From Drosophila miranda (Eukaryota; Arthropoda; Insecta; Diptera; Drosophilidae): 64,000 nt of DNA. This document shows, one piece after another, positions 1-10,697 of the stretch. Under the pieces are notes generated by a model, which was given only the letters and a program-made list of their open reading frames with translations, was not told the DNA's origin and did no database searches. Position numbers and translations under genes: made by a program. The stretch's first letter is position 1. The number at the start of each line of letters is the position of its first letter. The DNA is taken from assembly GCF_003369915.1 (NCBI RefSeq), contig NW_022881625.1, positions 3,348,001 through 3,412,000 of the forward strand, read 5' to 3'.

Positions 1-1007
1 ATATTCTGAGGAAGGGAGAAAAATTATGAATATACAGGTCTTCACTTCTAATTCGGATGAAACACCGATTTTTTTTCCATTTCCATACCCGTACGACGAC
101 GATTTGCCACTCAACGGCGGATCTTAAAAAAATGTGGTTTTCATTTGCGCTAATTTCTAATTATGGGTAATTATATACATTATTGGTTTTTTTTTCTTTT
201 TAAATCTATACAATACAAAAATAGTTAGTGCGTAGCCTAATCTTTAATAAATGGAAAATCTCATGACGAGACTCAAAACTAATACTTTGGTACATTTTCA
301 CACGACGACTATTAAACGGCAGTGTGGATCGCCGCAGAATAATGTTTTATTTTCACAGTTTGAGAACCACTCCACACACTGCGAAGAACTACATGCGAAA
401 GCCTTAGCCGCGCGCTTAATTCATAAGCGAGAAGGGTGACGAGTGCGGCATATTAGTTTCTCCGAATTCGCAAGAAAACTATTCTTCTCGTCTTACTCCA
501 AAATGTACTTCAGCTCAAGTATGCCTCCACATAACTTCGGGTTTCACTCTAGTATATCTTCGGACGGCTCTTTCTGGTTTATTTGGTTGTAGTTATCGTT
601 GGTTTATGTAGATGCTGGTTCCTGGGAAATCCGAGGTCTTTCCCAGATCTACTAAGAAATCGATGGACTTTGACGACCTCGTTCTTGGAGGGGGGTCAAT
701 TGGTTTTTCTTTCCCAGTGTCGAACGTAGTAAGATTTCCAGCCCTATGATACGAGACTGTTAAAGCTGTGTCACTATTGTAAGGTCCAAATACCTTTTTT
801 TTTTTCTTAATCCAAAAGGAATAATGTAGTCCACCAGAACTTCAATTTACTTGGCACGTGTTTGATTGCACAACGTTTTCAAATTCACTTGGATCTATAT
901 ATTTGTATAAAAAGACACATCCGAATTCGCACAGCTTCACTATAGCAATGATCTAGCCAGAAGTTCTATTACTTGCATTAGCCCTTACGATCGGAACTTT
1001 ACCTTCC
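1..1007. other. AT-rich non-coding stretch, no gene recognised
   Basis: I see no conserved coding sequence, RNA gene or transposon signature here. The only ATG-started frame of note (251-439, 62 codons) has no recognisable motif and no splice context. Short homopolymer T runs occur at about 68-80 and 188-202. Confidence 0.5.
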
Positions 1008-1176
1008 ACAACCAACGGGGTAATCGTACGATTTTAGACAAAGCTTACACCTTGCTTCCCTAGATAACGGAGTAATCGTACGATGCTAAGCAAAGCTTAC
1101 ACATAGCTTCCACGACTAACGGAGTAATCGTATGATTTCTAGTAAAGCTTTAAAACATAACTCCCACAAATCCACG
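969..1176. repeat. 52-bp tandem repeat, three units plus a partial one
   Basis: The motif TAATCGTACGAT recurs at 1021, 1073 and 1125 (third unit TAATCGTATGAT), an exact period of 52 bp. Each unit continues with an AAAGCTT block and a CTTCC block and ends near AACGG. A diverged partial unit lies just upstream, from about 969. The core contains the palindrome ATCGTACGAT. Function unknown; it lies outside the duplicated unit that starts at about 1343. Confidence 0.85.
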
Positions 1177-1784
1177 CTGCTTCTCTAAATTAGACATTAC
1201 GCTCTTCAATGGAAGCTTTAACTACTGCTCTCTTGTAATTGATCTCTTATCTTGTTTTTGTAAAGAGCAGAGTTAATGTTAAACGCGAGGGCCGTACTTC
1301 CCAAGCTGTTCTCTGGAGTTTTAGAGTCACAACTGGCCACTACAAGCCACGGAGTACCATTAATAATACGAAAATGTACAGTAATTAGTATCTGATCTAC
1401 ATCCATACAACATTGAAATGCAGCCCTGAATATCGCTCCGATTATAATCGGGAGACAGCTCTGCTTTTCACTTTGAATTCCGGTTTAGCAGGCGACGACT
1501 TTCAGTGTGAAAATCCGAACAGTCATCTTTTCGAAAATTGTGCCAGCGAGCGGAGCTCATGTAAAGTGGAAAATTAAATATAAAAATTAAAATTCCTCTC
1601 AGAGTCGTAGTGAGAAGTGTCGAACAAAATATTCTAAATCTGTATTTAGCACGCGCGTGTTCTCAAGTAAGTTCACACATATTTAAAGTGAAACACACGA
1701 ACACACGCACGCACACACAAACGCCGATTTTGTGAACTCACTTGACGAAAAGAAAGGGCGAGAAAAAAAAGTTGCCAAATCAAA

Positions 1785-3929
1785 ATGGTCACCGAGCCGA
1801 AGTCCGTTGAGCCCAAGGTCAGCACCAAGGAGGCGCAGTGCCAGTCATCGGACTGCGAGACTTCCCAGCAGGAGCCGGTCTCGCAAGTAAGCAGCCCGAA
1901 GGGCGCCCGTGTGGGGATCTTCAATGCCGAGGACTTCTTGTCGCGTGCTCAGATGAACGACGAAATCAACAACATCTTGCGCTCACCCACGAAGCCGCCC
2001 GACGGGGTGCGCCAGCGCTCCGTCTACACCAACAACCCATCGCCGGTAAGTGAAATTCCAAGCAATAACGTGAAAGTTTCTTTAATTTTCAGACATTTTG
2101 TTTTACAAAACTGCCGCATCATCCCGCTAGCAGGGTATCAACAGCGAGTTAACAGCCGCCGCAGTCTTAACAGCTCGGCAACAGCAGCACTGCCACATCA
2201 CCTCATTGCCCTCTCCTGTTATTTCAGACCTTCTTATTTTCCGTCTCGCTCTTTTCCACCATTGCTCTCTTACTTTCCGACTTTAATATTCGAATTTTAC
2301 TTCTCTATTCCCCCCCTCTTCTCTTCTCTTCTAATACTATTCAAAATAGTTTGGTTAATTTCTATAAAAATCAATCTATGTATGTATGTATGTATATGCA
2401 TGCGTTAACAGAATGTCGACAGAATGTTAGCAACAGTTGCAAAGTCATTCGATTTCTGCGCTGCTGACACTTTCTCTCGTATCTGTCGTTTTCTCTCCTG
2501 CCGGTATTCAATTATTTTCTGTCACTTTCACTTCCTCACCTCTTCATTTCCTTCCGGATCTAACTTCCGCTACTACCTCTCGCCTTCTCATCCCCCCTCC
2601 CTTAGCAAGCAAGCTTGCGTGTCGGCATGACTGGGGGCAGCTGTCCCAACGCATGAGCAACATCTCGCTGTCCTCCGGCACGGACTCCGTGGGCCACATG
2701 GATCGCGGCAGCAGCTCCAGTCTCGCTAGCAGCGCCACCGTTGGCACCAACACCATCACCAGCGGCATTTCCAAGGAGTGCGCCAATTACCACGTCGGCA
2801 GTCAGTCGGCCCGTCCACACTCGAGAACCACACTCGAGAACCACACTCCGCCGGCATGTTCCGGCTCTGGACCCATTGCCATGACGAACGGCTCCATCCA
2901 GTTGCGCCTCCGCGATGGCGTGCGGTGAGTGTGGACGCCCCCAGCCCCTTGGCTCTTCTTTAAGACCGACCCCTAATGTTAATACCTTTCTTTGCATGGG
3001 GCAGCATTGACATGACTCTGGACAAGGCGGTGCGCGTGCTCAATCAGCGCAGCATGGTGGCAGTTGCTCTATCACGCAACTGCAGCAACTCGGCTTTGAT
3101 CCACCCCAATGGACGCATCTTGCAGAGCGGCGCTAAAGTCGAAATAGTCACCTACGACGGCATGAAGGGCAATAACTTTGTGTGAGTGGGAATGGCCCTT
3201 ACCCCAACGTGGCATCTTTTGAATCCTTTGAATTATCTTCCCATTACAGTCGCTATGCCAAGATGTGGTACAAGGGTGTGAGCTTCACCAGCGAGGCGTG
3301 CGCTCTCATCTACCTGGTGGACACAGCCGGGACGCGCACCACAACCGACACTTTCACCGATCTGACCAAGGACTACACCCTGGCAGTGTTCTATGAGTGA
3401 GTCCCCCCGGCCAATTGCATCGCTTCTTATTTGGCTAATTTCGATTTAATTCCCGAACTTCTCGCAGCGACTTGCGCCATGGTCCCTATTATATGGCTGA
3501 AGCCCATGACGTGATTGCCAATTCAGCTTACACCTGTACCGAGGATGGCACTGAGATCTATGACATAAACGGATTTCGCATCACCCAGGCAGCCGATGGC
3601 CTGGTGAAGGTCACTCGTGTGGACAACAAGTGCTTGATTCGCACCAGTCCCGGCAATGGATCGGCCACTTTGACCACACCTGGCATCCATTGCACTGCCT
3701 CTCTGGGCAAGACCTCGCATCTGTTTGTTCGGTGAGTGTCAAACCGATGCTCTCAACCTCCCCCTCCCCCTCCCCCTCGCCCATCATCCTGCTCTGCTAA
3801 CTTCCGTTCTGTTCTGTCCTTTGTAGTCGCAATGAGAAGCGCATGCACTTCGATGGATCCTATTTCATTGTACGCAACGCCGGACACTCCGCCGGCTTCA
3901 ATGAGAACAACCTGCTCATTGTCTACTGA
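1785..3929 (+). pseudogene. Unrecognised multi-exon gene, copy 1 (frameshifted)
   Basis: Six exons fit GT/AG rules: 1785-2045, 2606-2924, 3005-3181, 3250-3396, 3468-3731 and 3827-3929 (TGA). I do not recognise the protein. The N-terminal part is low-complexity and Ser/Pro-rich. The C-terminal half looks like a compact conserved domain and ends in ENNLLIVY. No signal peptide or membrane segment is evident. Exon lengths sum to 1271 nt, which is not a multiple of three. Near 2646-2652 this copy reads TCCCAACGC where copy 2 reads TCCCCACCGC, a 1-nt loss that throws exon 2 out of frame just before MSNISL. The end of ancestral exon 2, its intron and the start of exon 3 are also deleted and fused in frame, with a local 15-bp duplication (CTCGAGAACCACA twice). 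Probably non-functional. A short product from exon 1 alone, or initiation at the MSNISL methionine, cannot be excluded. Confidence 0.75.
2046..2605 (+). other. First intron of copy 1
   Basis: Donor CCG|GTAAGT and acceptor CCCTTAG|CAAGC. It contains pyrimidine-rich tracts and a TATG microsatellite at about 2377-2400. This acceptor restores phase 0 with exon 1, which is the basis for placing the frameshift in exon 2 rather than at the junction. Confidence 0.7.
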
Positions 3930-6900
3930 GCGGCGTTCGTAGTCCGGAGATAGAAACGGCGCAGTGGTAGCCCATCCCACAAGCACACACTCACACATGT
4001 CAACACATTTCACCTTGCACACATACATAGACACCTACAGCAGCACACTTGAGGGACCTTGACGTGGAGAGAAGGATTCAGTTAGGATCCCGGAATTTAG
4101 GAATATCAAAATATATTTGGTAAATAAGTTAGAAAGCAAATATGTTCGTACAAAAACCAGCACCACACCACACCACACACACACACACCTCAGCGAAGGA
4201 ACTCAGCCCAGTCCTATCTGGGTTCCGATTGCTCCACATGGGCGCAACACAACCACACCACCAACCCCCAGGGAATACTAGTTGTCTTTCGTTTACCATT
4301 GCCTACATATATATCATGCCGTATATATGCGTGTATTACTAGTTGTTATTGCAAATCGGGAGCTCTTTCCTGCTTCCCCAAATCAGTTGGCCAAATCAGA
4401 CCGATCTCAAGCTGAAGCGGAACCAATCAGAGCCGAATCGCATCGAACAGGGCCGTGCCAGCGTTTGGTGTTCAAAAAAAGAAACATTGTTTTTCTACTC
4501 GTTTCCATTTCGGCTTTTTCAGTTCTTCTAAATTGTTTCTTTTACGCAGTTCAGTTCTAAATTTTTTTTGATAGACTTTAAAAATGGCAAAACTCAAGAA
4601 AAAAAAGTTTAAAGAAATATCTCCCAAAAAAAAACATACAAAATTATGCACAGTTGGTGCGTCTGATTAAGCAACGTGTATTCAACAATTATAGTAGATC
4701 AGAGGACTAGTTCTCTTGGGCGTTACGTTTAGGCAACGTAACGCCAGTGCCGATACATTATTTCTAAGCTACCAGTTCTTTCAATGCAATCCAATAATGT
4801 TCATCCACACCCGTAGCATACAGACACTCGAACACGTAACCCATAATCACACACACCGCACACTCTTTACAAGAGGCAAAAGAAATGTGAATGATTTTTA
4901 AGAGGCACAGCGCCAGCCACATTTAAAACAGCCACAGGACACAAATGAAAGATAGAACAGATCCTGTGAAAGGTAGAAAGTGAGAGTTTATTAAATTAAC
5001 CCCAATTGTAATTTGATTAAAAGACACTTGTCCTGTGAGGAGGACAATGAAAGAAACCCCCATACAAACACAAAACATAGGCTTACTATATACATAAATA
5101 CGATGGGATGTCCAATTATAATACAAAGTTAAGCCCAGTGTGAAAAACCGGGATTAGCCTTACGTCAATCTCCAACACCTAAATTTTCTATCATGTAAAG
5201 AGAAATTCATGTGCCCCAAAATCAATACTATGGAAGTATAATAAATTTAAAATGCAATCTGTTCATTCAATAAATTAATTTATTCCTCCAAAAGAATGGT
5301 GGAGCAGTGGAGCTCGTTTCGTTCCCTACCCTCCATCCTTTGCTAATTTCTTGGTGGAAAGAAAATGTCGACTGCTTCCTGCCCCGTGCCTTTATGTGTT
5401 CGAGTATTTATGTACCTTCTGTCATACATGGCCGGGGGTATCGTAAATTTACAACAAAATGGGCCCTCCTGGCCCCCCTCAGGCGGAGCTTGGCGTTTAC
5501 GCTGTCACCTGAAGTGCCATCAGGAGTTGGACAATTTCAGGCCCTAGACGACAGTTTGGTTCGGTTTCCCATCTTTAAGAGCACTTGGAATTTAATCATT
5601 TAAATTTCTGTGAGGATTTCCAAGAAAATAAATTTGAATATCTGCCGCTATAGAGTTTATATTTAAATCCGATTTAATGTAAAAGCGGATTACGCTCTTC
5701 CATTTTGAAGGGACTTCGGATAAGCCCTATCTTTGGAGACATCGGGATATGGAAGACCTTTTTGATCTCCAAAAACCAAGCTTCGCGGGGATACAAATAT
5801 TTCGTTGAATTTTTAATCGCACATTTACTACACAGCTGTTTTTTTTGGACTACAATATTGTTTGTCTTGCTGTTGACAGCGGTAAATTAGGCAAATGGAA
5901 GGAAAAGTACATTGATATTTAATTAGTAAAATGTCTTGAGCCTTGTCGTTAGCTGCAAACAAATCCAAATGCACAGGGATATCGGATCGACTGTCATGCA
6001 GACTAAAGTTTCCAACAAACTTAACCTGGAGCTGGAGGTGGAGGTAGGCACGCGGCGCGGATGCTACAGCGCTGTCTGTGGCTGTTGATAAAGATTATTG
6101 GATAATGTCTTGGCGGAACTATCTGCCACGTCTGTCTTTGTTATAAGAAGAAAGTTGTTACATGGTTAGAGATACACAAAGAGAGAGAAAGAGAGATGAA
6201 TACGGAAAGTGTGTGAAAGCGTGGAGCAGTGAGAGCGGGTGCGGAAGCCACAGCGTGGATACAGAAGCAGCGGTAAGTACAAACAGCCCAACCAGGGAAG
6301 GATCAAAATATTGATGTCTGGAATGGCTTTATTCAAGTGTGAGAGCCTAACTGGGACTCGTGCGAGCAAAGGACCGACCCCACATATGTATCTGTGGCAT
6401 ATTCAATGCTCACGCTTGTGTGACTGCGCCCCTGCGAGTCCTTGTCTGCATCCATTTGCCGCACGCACCCGTGTGCCCAACATCAAAAGCTTTTCACACT
6501 TAATTGGGCGTAAAATTAAATCAGAATTGATTAGAACACTTGAATGACAGCAGCCGTGGCCGTGTTGCTGATGTCAATGGCATCAGAGTGAGCCGCATCC
6601 TGCCAGCATCCAAGCCCCAAGCCTCCCAGCTCCCACTCCACCTCCTGCCAGCAATTCCGCTGGCATTCTAAGCATAAACAAACTTTTTGGTTTCGATTTT
6701 CCCCAGCTGACGCACGGCACGGCAAGGCACGGCACGTTGGTGACTTCGGCCACGTTCCTGCCGCTTCTCGGGGCTCCTGCCACTTCCGAAGCTGGGCACT
6801 CCCGAGACAGAGCGCACTAATTGCTGCTGGGAACTTCCCTGGGGGGCTCCCCCGCAACCCTGTTTTTCATCGGAAAGTTTATGAAATTTAATTTCCCCCA

Positions 6901-8460
6901 AAAATGGGGAATGGAATGGAAAAAGGCCGGGCATCAATTTTCCTGCATTATCGTTTAATGAGCCGACAATTATGCGAGGCCCCTCTGCTTCGGCACCATG
7001 CACTTCTATAGATATTCAATTAACTTGAATTCACAGCCATAACTCTACGAACGAGTTCATTCCACATGCATTTGGCCAGGGCATAGGGCAAGTCATCTCG
7101 ATTTCCGGCTATTAAGACATGGCTGAATTTCAGACGTGGAATGCAACGCCATGGAGTGCCGAGTCCAGGCAGGATAATTACATTTTAACCGGGTGATTCG
7201 AGCGGAGAGGAGAGTCGACAGCAACGTCAACGGTAATGGATAAATGCACATCTTCCGCCGCCCTGGGGGTCCTGGGAGCCGTCCTGGGGCACGGCACATT
7301 TAATGGGAAATGAATGGCAATGTTGGAGGTAGAAAATTATGAAAACGTTCCCAGGGGTAAGTTGTACGAAAACCAGCACGAAGTGCCCTCCATAATCTTC
7401 CACTTAAAGTTGATAAAAAATGTAAACGACTTTCATTTCGCCCGGGAGCGATACCTCTGACGAGGACTTCAAAGGACAGCTGGAAGACCCAGGACAAACT
7501 CGAGGCGAAAGTGAGTAGCTCATTGAATTGGATGGATTGTCATCCCAGTCGGTGACAGCAATCAAATCAATCACACCAGCCTCCACCTGAGTAGAGCAGG
7601 CGGGTCAAAGTGCGGCAGCCTTGGAGGATAAAGAATGGACCCCTTTTCTGACATTTGGTGATGTTATGCGATGCAGCAAGAGGGAATTCCTACACCGATT
7701 GGGGCAAAACTTGGGCTAGGTACAGCTGGCAAGGCCGATAGCTTGATCCGATTCCTAAATAATATACAGCTAAGAGTACTATATGTTTGGATTCATTGGG
7801 AATCCGTGCGTGGTGATGTCTAATGCAATTTGCGTAATTGAAACCCACCCGAAAGCAATTAAATTTCCTGTGGTTGGACCACTCTCCGGCAATGAGATTG
7901 TTGGAGTAATTGCAATCGAGATTCCCAAGGTAAAACAATCCATAATGGAGCAGAAGTTTTGTTCGCACTCGGCATTTATCAAGTTTGAAGTTTTAATTTG
8001 CTTTCGCCCCAACAAAAACAACTACAGAATACAGAATAACAAAAGTGTCAACACGATTTTAATTGAGTTTAATTAAGCCGCAAAGTAAAGCCTCTCAGCA
8101 CTCTTGTCTGTGGACCGACCAACAGAAATTTAAAATATTTGCGCTAATCCACTTGGCAACGGCCTAACAGAAATGAACAGCTGGTGCCAGTCCAGGCCTC
8201 TTCAATGGGCCAACTTTCGGATAAAAGAGGTACGTGCCAAAGGCTTCAAATAATCGTATTTGCTGGGGCCAAAGTACGTACGATAAACTCGAAGCAATCC
8301 GAAGAGCAAAGTTGCGATCTGGAAATTTATGGATGGCGAAGGCCAAAATGTTTTGCTGCCCAAAACCCAGGCTGAACCCATTTGTTGGCCCAGCTCTGAA
8401 AATGTCACATGCTCCTCATACCCACAGCTACACCCACACCCTGTGTGGTCTGGGTCTTGG
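3930..8460. other. Non-coding downstream part of duplication unit 1
   Basis: No long ATG-started frame with a recognisable product. It contains a CA microsatellite (about 4160-4188), A-rich runs (4575-4640) and long stretches nearly identical to 13158-17592. A short frame starting ATG at 5969 and ending at a GTAGGC donor-like site (6044) is conserved in both units but is only 25 codons, so I do not call it a gene. Confidence 0.5.
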
Positions 8461-10236
8461 CCGTCTGGGTCCGTCTCGGCCGGATTTGTCTGCGCCACAG
8501 TTCACTGACTCTTTCATGAGTTTTCTTGGGTCGACGAAAATAGTCGAACAAATAATCAACAAGCAATTCAAACTAGAAAAAATACCACAATTCTGCTTCC
8601 TCTCTGCCTTTGCCTGCCGTAAATGGCCGTCCAATTGGTAATGGCTCGACAAAAATCCCACATTCATATTTACGAACCATAAATATGGACTCGTACTACC
8701 AAAAAAAGGAAAGGAAAAAAATAAAAGGAGGTTAACCAATTTGTTCGCTTGCGGCTGCTGTAAGTGACAACAGTGTGCAGATGCAGCTGCAACAGCAACA
8801 GCATCGGGGTGGCAGCATCAGCACCGAAAATAAATTTCAAATATGTCACAAGCAAAATGAGATAGAATTTTTAGGCGAATATTCGCTGTGCCATGCTGCG
8901 TGGGCAGCGGTGGCCAAATGCAGGGGAAGTCAATGCGCTCTAGCCGAAAAAGTGAAAGCCAGCATCAATCATGTGAGCAGGCGAGGGGATATAGTTGTCA
9001 ATCGATTCGCAAGAAGTTCAGGGTTGCCTACTGAACTGAACCGTTCGACAATAGTTCTCTACGATCCAGACTACAAGGTGGCAAGACAATAACACTCCCC
9101 CACACACCAGACGTGCGATGTCTCAGCTAATTTTCATTGCTACAAGCGCGGACGGGCGTCCTTCAGGGCCTGCCAAATTCTAAATTTTGGCTAATTTGTC
9201 AACAGCCCCCCAGCATTATCCGCACATATCCGATAATTTGGGTAGAACCAAACATCTAACAAAAGCTGTACACATTCGCTACTTACACTATATGGATAGT
9301 ACGGATTGAATTACTGGAACCATGTGTCCGCTATAGAGAGCTTAGCTTGTACATACATAAATGGGCACCTAGCACTATTATATTTTGCATGCAAATTCCA
9401 GGACACAAGTGTGTACCCTCACGTAAAGATGATGCCAGAAATTCCAACTGACGAAGCAGATCTGTGATACACTGCATCAGCAGTAACCCACCAAGATGAG
9501 GCTCCTCCGTGCTTAGCCGCCTCCTTCGGCACTGACACTTGGCATTTCGCAACCTTCTCGAGCCAAGGCGAGCACTTCAGAAAATTTAAACTTTCAGTTT
9601 TATGCCACCATCGAGCACACAGCACAGTACTTTTACATGGCCAAGTGCAACTCTTTTTGCTGACTTTTCAATTTTCTAAAATGCTTTAAAGCTTCTGTTT
9701 GATGCTGTTGGGAGCGGCGCCTATTGCTTAATTCGATTTTGCTTGACTTTGATGCTGGCAAACTTCATTTGTCCGACTCTAAAAGCGTGAAATAGGATTA
9801 GGCCGACGGAAATGCATTCAAGCTGACTTAAATCCATTTCTAGTTGGGCAACGATACAAAGTACCAATTAATAATCGATAGGAAATCAGATTTGAGAGGA
9901 GTTAGGGAAGAGAGAGTTGCAGTGCACGCAGCTTATGGAAGAGATCCAAATTAAATTAAGACTGCCAGAAGTATTCCACAAATAGCCATGACCAGAATGA
10001 AGTTACTTTGGGCCAAAACGATGACGGGTCAATACTTTTTTCCAGGCTTGTGGATAGATCAGCGTCAGTGCGGCGCCTTAATGCAAGTCTGTGAACGAAT
10101 TGTATTTGGTAAATTTTCTTTACAGGAATCCGAAAGGATCGAACAAGGTGAAAATGAGCAGTGTACGAATTAAACATTTTACCATTTAACCATTTGGTAA
10201 TTTGGTAAACCATTTTTTTGTGAAGCTCAAGACTCA
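8461..10236. other. Unique spacer between the two duplication units
   Basis: These 1776 bp have no second copy in the window. No long frame, transposon terminus or RNA gene is recognisable. CAG-type short repeats occur near 8775-8800. Confidence 0.5.
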
Positions 10237-10697
10237 AGCCACGGAGTACCATTAATAATACGAAAATGTACAGTAATTAGTATCTGATCTACATCCATAC
10301 AACATTGAAATGCAGCCCTGAATATCGCTCCGATTATAATCGGGAGACAGCTCTGCTTTTCACTTTGAATTCCGGTTTGAGCAGGCGACGACTTTCAGTG
10401 TGAAAATCCGAACAGTCATCCTTTCGAAAATTGTGCCAGCGAGCGGAGCTCATGTAAAGTGGAAAATTAAATATAAAAATTAAAATTCCTCTCAGAGTCG
10501 TAGTGAGAAGTGTCGAACAAAATATTCTAAAACTGTATTTAGCACGCGCGTGTTCTCAAGTAAGTTCACACATATTTAAAGTGAAAAATTTCGCATTTGC
10601 CGCACACACGAATACACGCACGCACACACAAACGCCGGTTTTGTGAACTCACTTGACGAAAAGAAAGAGCGAGAAGAAAAAAGTTTGCCAAATCAAA

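Larger units (their letters stand above)
1343..8460. repeat. Tandem duplication, unit 1
   Basis: This stretch matches 10237-17592 nearly throughout. Homology begins at CAAGCCACGGAGTACC in both and ends after GGTCTGGGTCTTGG in both. The copies differ by scattered substitutions and several indels: unit 1 lacks about 281 bp net inside the gene (2817-2833), carries about 120 bp extra at 4555-4686, and lacks about 47 bp present at 14972-15018. The unit contains the gene at 1785-3929 and about 4.5 kb of downstream DNA. Confidence 0.9.

Noticed and set aside
251..439. 62-codon ATG frame
   Set aside because: No motif, no splice signals, low confidence; chance frame.
5969..6043. 25-codon frame followed by a GTAGGC donor, also at 15144-15218
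   Set aside because: Conserved only because the whole unit is duplicated; too short and without motif or downstream exon.
10653..10697. N-terminal extension of unknown gene copy 2
   Set aside because: It would need a TTG start. The ancestral start is the ATG seen in copy 1.
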